Origin: Rhizoclosmatium globosum
Taxonomy: Eukaryota; Chytridiomycota; Chytridiomycetes; Chytridiales; Chytriomycetaceae
Direction: 5' to 3'
Assembly (NCBI GenBank): GCA_002104985.1
Contig: MCGO01000048.1
Location: 186,001-250,000, forward strand
DNA: 64,000 nucleotides
Shown here: positions 34,895 through 43,729 of the stretch, one piece after another
How the letters are laid out: each line of letters begins with the position of its first letter
Position numbering within the stretch: the stretch's first letter is position 1
Notes under the pieces: model-generated
Told to the model about the DNA's origin: nothing
The model's input: only the letters and a program-made list of their open reading frames with translations
Databases searched by the model: none
Made by a program: the position numbers and the translations under genes

Positions 34895-35456
34895 CACTTT
34901 TATTTATTACTTCACAAACAACTACTCACAATTTACTCTTCTCTTCTATTTTAACCCCATCCTTTCCATCAAAAGGAGCCTCCTTCCTCCAATGCCTCGC
35001 AATCTCCTCCCTCGTACAAACCCAAACCCCTTCCTTCCGCGCAATATACTCCATAAACATTTTCAACGCCACAATCCGTCCCGCCACTTTTATTACTTCA
35101 CAACAATTGCTCACAACTTACTAATCTCTTCTTTACAACCAACTGCACCCTTTCCATCAAAAGGAACCTCCTTCCTCCAATGCCTCGCAATCTCCTCCCT
35201 CGTACAAACCCAAACCCCTTCCTTCCGCGCAATATACTCCATAAACATTTTCAACGCCACAATCCGTCCCGCCACTTTTATTACTTCACAACAATTGCTC
35301 ACAACTTACTAATCTCTTCTTTACAACCAACTGCACCCTTTCCATCAAAAGGAACTTCCTTCCTCCAATGCCTCGCAATCTCCTCCCTCGTACAAACCCA
35401 AACCCCTTCCTTCCCCGCAATATACTCCATAAACATCTTCAAAGCCACAATCCGTC
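34895..35456. repeat. Tandem repeat, 188-bp unit, about three copies, from the 3' end of the allantoinase gene
   Basis: Three copies of a 188-bp unit follow each other. Matching words recur at exact offsets of 188 bp: 34982 and 35170, 35101 and 35289. Copies 2 and 3 are almost identical. Copy 1 is diverged over its first 45 bp, and a partial copy precedes it. Copy 3 contains the last 50 codons and stop codon of the PuuE gene. Copies 1 and 2 carry the same coding segment, each with its own in-frame stop, detached from any upstream exon. Confidence 0.92.
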
Positions 35457-36545
35457 CCGGCTTCCCCAAAATCCGACAATGCATCCCGACATTCATCATC
35501 TTTGGGCTACCCTGCTTCCTCCCTTCCTCATACAACACATCAAACGTGTTTTTCAGGTATTCAAAGAACGCGGTGGGAGATGTGAAGCCCGGCGGGACAC
35601 AGAACTTCATGTCGTTGGAGTCGAGGGTGTATGGGATGACGAGGTGGTCTTTGTGTGTTGGGGTAGGGTGGTAATACGGGAGATCGTCGTTGTACGCGTC
35701 GGAGTCGTAGAGGAGGGGGAGGTTTAGGCGGGCGAATTCTTGGAGGACGATTTTGCGGGAGGAAGGGGAGATTCGGCCAGTGTACCAGCCGACGGGGGGT
35801 TTTCCGATCGCGGTTGTGATTGCTTTTAGTGCGGAGTGGACGTGTTGGCGTTCTTGGGATTCGGTTAGGGTGTTGTAGTTTATCCATCTGTTTTGTTTGA
35901 AGATGGGATGTGTGTGGAGTTTTAGTATAAACTTCCTGCATCTAGAATGAAATACCTGTAATTATGAGATGCAATTTCGTGCCCTTCTTTCGCCATGACT
36001 TGAACAGGCAAAGGATTCAACTCAACAGCTCTGCCGACTGCATAACACGTAAATTTCCACCCGCGTTCCTTGAAGAGTTGCATGATGCGCCAGACTCCAA
36101 CACGAGACCCGTATTCGTATTGAGTTTCCATGTTTGGATCACGGTTTGGTTGAGGTTGAGATCCAGGCGTCTTAATTAGAGAATGAAATTGAATCAGTTG
36201 TAAGGTTGCTTTTAGATAGTAGATGGAAGCGTAGGCATGTACCTCGTTGAGAAACACTTCGGAGTGAGTGTCTCCATTGTCGGGAGTATTCTCGCCACCT
36301 TCTTCGTACTGGTTAGTTTGAGTAGAGTTAGTTAGTATTGTCAGTGATGTAGTAGAGGGCAAGGAAGGTGAGATATCTGCTGGCAGTGGGATGAGCGCAT
36401 GAATCGCCACCTCACTGCTAGACACCACAGCACATCAACAAGTACATACATTCAGCACAAATGATATGGCAATAAATGCACCATTCGGCCATCGCGGGTT
36501 AGGAGTGTTGGGACCATAGCCAAGCAAGTCGCGTTTTTCAAACAT
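35299..36545 (-). CDS. PuuE-type allantoinase (polysaccharide deacetylase fold)
   Basis: Four exons joined in phase give about 310 residues. The start MFEKRDLLGYG and the stretch YEEGGENTPDNGDTHSE match cofactor-independent allantoinase PuuE and related urate-catabolism deacetylases. YEYGSRVGVWR, GHEIASHNYRW and PPVGWYTGR also match. The NodB-type fold hydrolyses the ring of allantoin to allantoate. Introns are at about 36383-36449 and 36174-36242, with the third at about 35886-35955. The C-terminal 50 residues lie in the last copy of the 188-bp repeat. Neighbours HIU hydrolase and OHCU decarboxylase supply the two preceding steps, so this is a urate-breakdown cluster. Its ATG is only 12 bp from the ATG of the divergent HIU hydrolase. 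Confidence 0.9.
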
Positions 36546-36557
36546 CTTTTCAATTGG

Positions 36558-36920
36558 ATGACACAAGTTGTAACCATCTCAACGCACGTACTAAACACTG
36601 CGACGGGAAAGCCACAGAAGGGCGTCCCAGTCAAGTTGGAGGTACTCACGGGCAATGGCAGCACATGGGACCAAGTGCCCTCCGAGTCAATTGAAACCAA
36701 CTCAGACGGCCGAATCGACTCGCCCTTCAAACACACTTTGGCCGTGAACGAGAACACTGCCACGTTCAGACTTCGTTTTGAGACAAAGGATGCATCCGTC
36801 TTTTATCCGTACGTTGAGATTGTGTTTGTCGTGCAGAGAACAACTTGCGAGGACAGACAGCACTTGCACATTCCCCTTCTGCTGTCACCCTACGCTTACT
36901 CAACGTATCGCGGCTCTTGA
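36558..36920 (+). CDS. 5-hydroxyisourate hydrolase (transthyretin-like)
   Basis: A single exon encodes 120 residues. The N-terminal STHVLNTATGKP holds the catalytic His. A central RLRFET strand follows, then FYPYVEIVF with the conserved Pro-Tyr, and the protein ends in YRGS, the family's C-terminal tetrapeptide that closes the active site. HIU hydrolase converts 5-hydroxyisourate, the urate oxidase product, to OHCU. A peroxisomal targeting signal is not obvious. The next step is encoded by the OHCU decarboxylase gene convergent to it, 25 bp away. The ATG at 36558 is the natural start; 12 bp upstream on the other strand the allantoinase begins. Confidence 0.95.
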   Translation: MTQVVTISTHVLNTATGKPQKGVPVKLEVLTGNGSTWDQVPSESIETNSDGRIDSPFKHTLAVNENTATFRLRFETKDASVFYPYVEIVFVVQRTTCEDRQHLHIPLLLSPYAYSTYRGS

Positions 36921-36945
36921 CTACTTTATTCAATTCTCTCCTGCT

Positions 36946-37461
36946 CTACTTTCTGCCTTCAATAAACGATCCTGTGCAATCAACATCATGTGTGTGAGAC
37001 CCGTAACGCGTAACGCGTTCCGTGTCCGCATCGCCGTCTCTGAGCCGCGCGTCCAAGACCGGCAGCAAGTCCTTCCTCGATCGTCCATTCACGAATTCGA
37101 CGAGTCTGAATCCAAACTTGGCCTCGTATTCGGCGTTGATGCGGTCCAGCGACAGTGCGATTTCACGGGCCTCGGCGTCGGAGGCGGCGCCGCTGAGTCG
37201 CTGTTCGGTGGCTGAACTCGGCGACAGGGTCGTCACCGCCGCGCCGAGTCGGGGATGCGCTGACAGAATCGACGCTGTTTCTTCGCGCGTGAACTCTTTG
37301 TTGGAGAGCACGGCCGTCGTCGCTACTTCAATCACGTGCTTCCAGTCGCGGTACGGCCTTTGCGAGTACAGATAGTTTGCGAGAGGTGGTGCTGCTTCAA
37401 ACAGGAAGTCAAGGGACGCGGTGAACTCACTCAGAGTGCAAGAGTTGTCTATTGCTTTCAT
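36946..37461 (-). CDS. OHCU decarboxylase
   Basis: A 171-residue, intronless 2-oxo-4-hydroxy-4-carboxy-5-ureidoimidazoline decarboxylase. It shows SAHPRLG with the catalytic His, EFTREETASI, a long helix with SLDRINAEYEAKFGF, and FVNGRSRKDLL, which is diagnostic of the family. It makes S-allantoin from OHCU. The family's usual HPDLA reads HPRLG here. The start is the ATG at 37461; no upstream ATG exists in this frame. That ATG overlaps the Atg6 stop codon as ATGA on the same strand, so the gene has no intergenic promoter of its own. It is the third member of the uricolysis set together with HIU hydrolase and allantoinase. Confidence 0.94.
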   Translation of the reverse strand: MKAIDNSCTLSEFTASLDFLFEAAPPLANYLYSQRPYRDWKHVIEVATTAVLSNKEFTREETASILSAHPRLGAAVTTLSPSSATEQRLSGAASDAEAREIALSLDRINAEYEAKFGFRLVEFVNGRSRKDLLPVLDARLRDGDADTERVTRYGSHTHDVDCTGSFIEGRK

Positions 37462-38993
37462 TTCGATGAAGATGAAGACGAAGACACACAGTACACCAGC
37501 AACCACCTCAGATTCACCAACACATACTTGAGCCCCTTTGTCCACTCCTCGTCTGACTGTCCACCAAACTGAGGTACTTTGACGGATATATCGCCAATCT
37601 TATCTTTATGGATTCCATAAGGAAGTTTCAGTTTCGCGTCTCGTTGCTGAACATAGTCTCCAAGTTGTTGAATGCAGTTGAGGAATGCAACGAGTCCATG
37701 ATCAAACCGTTTGTTCCAGTACAGTAAGCTGGCAAAGTTGGAGGAGCCATACAATTCGTATGCAGTCTTGTCATCAGTCGTCTTTTCAATACGTGAGAAA
37801 GAGCCCATGGGCACCAACTTGTACCTGTTTCGTCCGTTAGTTTCGCTTCAGAATGAATTAGCTCTTGGCTATTACCCTTCGAAGATGAATCCTAGTTTTG
37901 TCGCTAGAATATCAAGCAACAGCAACGCTTGTCCCAGTGCAGCATTGATTTCATCCCACTCCACCTATTACAATAGTTTATAACAGTTAGTACAAGAGTG
38001 TAGTGATCTTGAATGTAACTTAACTGGTTGCGAGGGTAAACGACCCAAGCGGAATCCTAGAATGTATGCACTCAGAATATATCCTCCAACTTTCACCCAT
38101 AATCAAAAACACACCATTAATGGTCCCAAAAGGACCATCATGCCAAATCCGGAACGCATCGTTATACACATTCGTCTTTTCCAGCCTCTCCAACTGTCGA
38201 ACCGCCGTCGCATGTTTTAGTAGATACGAGTCCCGTTCCATCTCAATTTCCCTGCTCTCTTGCTGCAGTTTATTCACGTCCTGCCAATACTGTGCCTCCA
38301 ACTCATCAAGCTCTTTCATTTCCTTTTGCGCAGCCTCGAGTTCCGCACGCACTTTAGCAGCTTCGCGTTCGAGTTGTTCGTATTCTGCGATGGCTTCCTG
38401 TTCCTGTTTCTGTGCTTCTTCAAGGGACAAAGAGTTGTTGGTTGTTGCTGTGGCAGTGTTCTCGTCGAGCGACTGCAGATAGGCGACGTAGGCATCGCGC
38501 TCCTTCCTTGCTTCGGCGACCCGCGATTCGAGGCGCAGTTGGAGTTCGTCCGCGCAGGCCGAGCAGAGCGGGTGCGATGGCTGGGCGTTGTCGTCGGCCA
38601 ACAACTCGCCGCTGCCCCGACCGCGACCGAGAACAAGTGCATCTTATTAATAATTGGGATCAGTCAATTAATAAAGAGAAGCGAAGGCGCCAAACCAGTC
38701 GTCGCATCGCCAAACTCAAATTGTTCAACTGTCGAAGCAAGGTTTAAGAGCCGCTCGGTCGTCTTTAACTTTGCACTCTGAGAAGTACCGCCACCGCTCT
38801 TGCTTCCCTTTGCTCCTGCTCCGAATGTCTCAGGAAGAACAATGAACGAATCCTTGCCAGTGGTCGTTGCCTTCCCAAGCGATACCTCCCTGAAACTGAT
38901 CACGCATCCCTCCAATTAGTACTAGATACTCGCACGAATCAAACCAAACTACCTCTCGTGCATCCGCAGATGACTCCCGCATTCAGTGCACAT
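37458..38993 (-). CDS. ATG6: Beclin-1/Atg6 autophagy protein
   Basis: A multi-exon gene. The N terminus has a CxxC pair (MCTECGSHLRMHE) as in many Beclins. A coiled coil follows (about 38500-38200, EYEQLEREAAKVRAELE), and then the evolutionarily conserved domain with AFRIWHDGPFGTINGVF-like sequence, VPMGSFSRI and NFASLLYWNKRFD. The protein ends near EEWTKGLKYVLVNLRW. Atg6 is the scaffold of the class III PI3-kinase complexes with Vps34 and Vps15. Intron 1 lies at about 38884-38949. The last exon reads to a TGA at 37458-37460. A donor just after RWLL could splice to an alternative short end; the choice affects only the last 15 residues. It is head to head with the GPCR gene, 28 bp between starts. 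Confidence 0.92.
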
Positions 38994-39021
38994 GAATCCA
39001 CTCATTTTGTCTCAAAGAGAA

Positions 39022-42000
39022 ATGTCACTCTACATCAAAAAGTGGAATGCCATCAACCTCATTGGACTCCTCGCGCTCACCTTCTCACCCACAATATCAA
39101 GCCAACAAACAATAGAACCCGCAAACATCGCCTTCCTCTTCCCCTACGCGATCAACGACCCTCAAATCTCTCTCGACATCCGCGCAAACGACGCTGCCGC
39201 AGAACTCGCCGTCTCAGACTTCAACGCACAACACCCCTCCGTTCACTTCAACATCCTCAGAAAGAATATCTGGGACCCGGCGTACGCGACAAACTGGACA
39301 CTCGTGGATTCAGGTGGATACGCAATCATCGAGACTGTGAATTTGACTAGGACGTATGATGTTGTTGCCGCGTTTGGGGATTACTTGTCGTCTACTACGT
39401 TCTTTACGGCGGAGATGTTGTCGTATTTTGGGATTCCAATGTGCGGCGCCACGCAGACGGATCCTTCGCTCAAGGATATGGTGAATATTCCGTATTTTAT
39501 GAGGATGCAGAATGATCAGGATTATGGAGAGTCTCTGGCTTTGCTTTTGACGGCTTGGAATGTCACGCGTCTTTCGGTTGTGATTGCTTCGGACACTTTG
39601 TCGACTGCTTGTAACGTTTCTTTTCAGAGACTTCAATAACGTTGTATCTGATGGTATTTTGTTCAACAGATGGAACTGATATCCTCACATACTTGAAAAC
39701 CTATAACATAACTGTCCAAGCCCAAGTGTACCTTACGCCTCAAATGCAAGCTTCAGGAGATTACTCGTTCCCTCTAGAGTCCCTTCAACAGTCCCAGTCA
39801 AGGTTTCGTCAAATTCACAACTACCCCCTCCTCCTCCAATAACCCAACCCAAAACAGATACTTCTTCATCTGCGCAGACTCAACCCTCACAGCCGACTTC
39901 TACTACGCAGCCCGAGACGCCGGCATAACAGGATCAGGCGTCTTCGTGTGGATGGGAATCAACCGCCCCTACGTCGGAAACATTGGCCAACAAACTGCGT
40001 TGTATGGGAACAACGCTATAAACGATTTACAAGGATTCATGTGGCTCAAGAATGATTTGAAGGGGATGTTGGATCCGAGTGTGGTTGCGTTTACGGAGAG
40101 GTGGGGGAAATTGAATGTAGTGAATTCTACAAAGTTGAGTTGCTTTTTATTTACCTTGTCTTGTTTGGCTTTTTTTTTGAGTTTCGGCTGATGTGGTTGA
40201 TGGAATAAGGTATCCGTTGACTTCGCAAGGAGGGTTGCCGTCGTATGTGAGACAGAGCTATGACTGTGCACAGATACTGATGACGGGATTAGTTCAGGTA
40301 TGAGCCAATAACGTGCTGTTGTCTCGAATATTGATTGCCACTGTTGCTTCAGGGATCTTTGAATATGCAGAAACCAATTTTGTCACTCGTTCAAGATATG
40401 TTCTACACATTGCCGAAGTTTCAGTCATTGAGTTGAGCAAAGGTTTCTCGATGCCGAGAACGACATACTAACTGTTTGCTCTAGACTACAGTGGTCTCCT
40501 TCACGACCCTATTTTGTTGTATCCAAAGGGTGGAAGTGGAAGTCTTTGGACGTGAGTTCTCAGGATTTAGAACACTTTCTCTGACCACTCTTCATCGCCG
40601 ATCTGACAGCCCCAAACTCGTCATTTCCATAAACTCAACTGTGATGCAACAAAGCGATGAAATGATTGACCAGGCCTTTGGTAACAGCGTCACAACGCTC
40701 TCCTTCAACGGACTAAACAAATTCCTCCAGCATTCGCAAAAATCGGAATCACAGCATCAAGCTACACCCTCCTCGCAACCCCCATCTTCCCCGGCGGCTC
40801 AAGCACACCGCCAAACGACGGATCCCTTCCCATAATCCCCGTCGAAATCTTAATCTCCCCCGATTCCCCACTCGCAACCTTGATCCGCGTGATGTCGTAC
40901 ATCGGCCACGCAACGTTCGCCTTCTTTACAGTATTTTTCGGGATCCAGAAAATTCGTGGAGCTGCGTCACACCATTTCTTGTTTGGTGGGTTAGTCCTAT
41001 GTGGCGCGGAGATGGTGTTTTTGTCGATGCGGTATTGGGGAGGAAGGGTTACGACTGAAGGATGTGTTGTGCAGAGGTTTTTGTTGCCGATTGGGTATGC
41101 GCTTGCGTTTGGGTGAGGAAAGGATGGTATTGTTGTGTTCGTTTTTGCTGACAGGATTTTGTAGATGTGTGCTTGCGAAACTTCATCATGCGTCAACGTG
41201 TTTGGAGAATAAGTTTGAAAGGGTTCGTGGGGTGTCGAGTGTTGCGGTTTTGGGGTGGGTTGCAGGGTTTGTGGTTCCGAATATTGCGATTGCTGCTGCG
41301 TATGTTAATTATGCGACGGTTGTTTCTGTTACGCCTAGTATTATATCGTTTTATTATGTAAGGCTTACCGCAAATGATGATGTAAATTGATATTTGGATT
41401 TCTAAACAGGTGTGTTCATCCACTAAGGATGACCCGAATTACACGGATAATTTGACTTATGGATTATATGCAGTTGATGGACTATTGGCTTTGACATGCG
41501 CCTTCTATTCACAACAGTTGAGAAAAGAGAGGGACTTAAAATTGTTGGATATCTTGTGCAAAGTGAGTTCATTTATATTCGATACAAAGTTATTAAAAAT
41601 ATACAGTTTGGTGTTCTTGCTGGAGCTACAATGATTGCCATTCCCTTCTTGTCAAACGATGTCCTATTGCCTCAAATTCTGAGAGTAAGTAATGAGACTG
41701 TTTCGTCACAACTAATCGGTTTTTGCTTCAAGGCTATTATTTCTTGGCTCTTGGCAATTTCCACTTTGGTTCTTATTTTTGGACCCAACCTTGTTTATGT
41801 TGTCCTGGGAAACGTGATCCAACACTCAAAACAAAAGCTGACGAATCAGCGAATGATTTGGATATCAAGTCTGGAATAAATAGTGATGATGGCGGAAAGG
41901 GATTAAAGCTTGGGGCCTTGAGTCTCGTGAATGCAGTTCGTTGTCACAAATTTGTTTTCATATTCCTGACACATTTTATGAAGGGATCAGTCCATTATCA

Positions 42001-42475
42001 AGTCCGCACTTCTTTTGGATGGAATGAATTGAGGCCTGCTGAAATGATCGTACATGCTAGAAAGAAACTGGTTGGATTCACACTTGTGGAGGTTGAGTTG
42101 TTCTTCACAATAGTCACAACGTTTAACCATTTGTCTTTATCCAACATATAGGAGAACGGAATGGTCAACACATTCACAATCTCAAAAATGTTTGGAGACG
42201 AGTATTTAGCTGAAGGACTTGGAGGATTTACCACAACGCCAGCCTCAAAGTCTGAAGGAAAGCAAGATTCTGCGGGCGGTGTTGAGGACGAAGAAGGTGA
42301 TAATGAGCAGGACCGGATTTTGACCATCACGACTACCACACATTCTGTGAGGATTGTTACGGACTCGACCGGGCAGACGGCGAATATTCGTCAACAGCTT
42401 TTGAATACACGTGATGAAAAGTCAAGTGCGGCTGGTTCGATGAATCCGAGCGTTGAGGAGCGGTCTGCAAAGTGA
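39022..42475 (+). CDS. Class C G-protein-coupled receptor (GABA-B-like), ANF-type ligand domain and 7TM
   Basis: A signal peptide (residues about 8-25) precedes a periplasmic-binding-type ligand domain, with FLFPYAINDPQ, GDYLSSTTFFTAEM, GIPMCGATQTDPSL and FFICADSTLTADFYYAARDAG. It is followed by DYSGLL and a linker with IFPGGSS, and then seven hydrophobic helices from about 40880 to 41800 ending in FGPNLVYVV. The C-terminal tail is acidic and polar. Introns 39611-39669, about 39801-39857 and others restore family-like sequence. Two one-base losses are inferred, near 40731 and near 41808. Class C receptors with this layout bind small amino-acid-like ligands in other organisms; the ligand here is unknown. 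The ATG at 39022 is chosen because it precedes the signal peptide. Confidence 0.85.
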
Positions 42476-42652
42476 GGATATGGAATGTTTCCATACCGTT
42501 ATTTCTTCAATAACTTCCATTTTGAAAAAAAAAGACTCCCTTAAAATTGTCGCAGAATGATTCCTATTGTTATCAAATTATTACTTTCTTTGGGTTGAGT
42601 GTTTCAGACTCACAAAGCCGCCCTTATCTCCACATTAAATTTACCCACCAAA

Positions 42653-42990
42653 ATGCTGAATGTCACCAACCGACTCCTTCCTGCTGCAGCTGCCGCCTAT
42701 GGTATTCATTAAGATTCCACAAACCGTTTGAACCCCTCATCATCTTTCGCTCGGCAGTCACAACCAAGGCACTGCAGACAATCTACCCAAAACGAATCGC
42801 CACAGCTGCCGCCACAAACCCGTCCGCAAGCTCAAATCCGTACCTTCCAAGTCTGCAGAATCTGCGCACTCTGATTGAATCCCAAAACATTGTTGCATCT
42901 AAACGGTTCTCCTTGAGATGGTGTATGGGATATGACAGACTGACAGACCACATTGTTACTCTCCCACTTTGCATTTCAAACCGTGAATAG
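42653..42990 (+). CDS. Small unrecognised protein, possible mitochondrial presequence
   Basis: Two exons with an intron at about 42702-42757 give 93 residues. The start MLNVTNRLLPAAAAAY and following basic/Ala-rich stretch look like a mitochondrial targeting presequence. The rest has no family features. The C-terminal half after LIESQ reads through a region with GT and AG sites, so a different last exon is possible. It is convergent with a small minus-strand gene, 23 bp away. Weak support overall. Confidence 0.4.
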
Positions 42991-43013
42991 AATCTATGAA
43001 TAAAGCAATCCTA

Positions 43014-43208
43014 TTAGACCTGAAGTAACAGTCCACTTGAAGCCTGGTGCCCGTAAATAGTCTCGCGCCACCCAAATCCGCCAAAGATCGACAAAATAAA
43101 CAATAAATTAAACAGGGTTAACTCCGCGCCACCCAGAGTCCAATCGAATTTCAACGCGTCTCCCTTGAAAAAGACAGAGGAAATCCAGGACATTAGTGCC
43201 ACCCACAT
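43014..43208 (-). CDS. Small membrane protein, one or two helices
   Basis: An open frame of 64 residues begins MWVALMSWISSVFF and contains a second hydrophobic stretch, LTLFNLLFILSIFGGFGW. The same frame is open and hydrophobic upstream of the ATG (FWVVGVALTCFL), so the true start may lie in an upstream exon. No family was recognised. It is divergent from the next small gene with 35 bp between starts. Confidence 0.4.
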   Translation of the reverse strand: MWVALMSWISSVFFKGDALKFDWTLGGAELTLFNLLFILSIFGGFGWRETIYGHQASSGLLLQV

Positions 43209-43243
43209 CAGAAAACACGTCAAAGCGACACCAACAACCCAGA

Positions 43244-43523
43244 ATGCCTCTCATGCAACAGTTTGGTAGATTTGTTGTCCCATTCGCCCTAGGCACTCTT
43301 GGTAAGTCCAAGCTTTTGGTATTACTATTCCTTGTTGTGGAAGCTGATTCCCTGTTATGAAGTTGCAATCGAAGGACATGCATGGATTCTCGCGCGGTAT
43401 CAGGTTCCATCGAATTCTCCACACCAAACTTTATCGGAGCAAGTGTCCGAAGTGTTACAAGGAACTGTGAGGCTGCTGGAGGAAGCTCATGAACGGTATC
43501 ATGGAGTCGTGAACGTTGTTTAA
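43244..43523 (+). CDS. Small protein of 72 residues, unrecognised
   Basis: Two exons with intron 43302-43362 (61 bp, GTAAGT donor) join in phase. The N terminus MPLMQQFGRFVVPFALGTL has one hydrophobic helix. The rest is helical and charged (LSEQVSEVLQGTVRLLEEAHE). A small inner-membrane or ER protein is possible, but no family was recognised. Confidence 0.5.
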
Positions 43524-43729
43524 GCATTATATCCCTCCTGAACGCATCTTTATCTATTTAAGTTACTTCTTTGTGTAGTTATTTTATAAATTGATCTCAT
43601 ATTATACGAGTGGAAAGACATAACCCATGTGTTTCCAAAGTTCACGTCCTTGTCTATTCGTATGATCACGTATAATCAGTTTATTTCCCAAGAGTGTATA
43701 ATTTCACCAGATGCATGTTCAAACCAAAC

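Noticed and set aside
34900..35300. CRISPR-like array in the 188-bp repeats
   Set aside because: The units are contiguous and contain coding sequence of the neighbouring gene. There are no short repeats with unique spacers.
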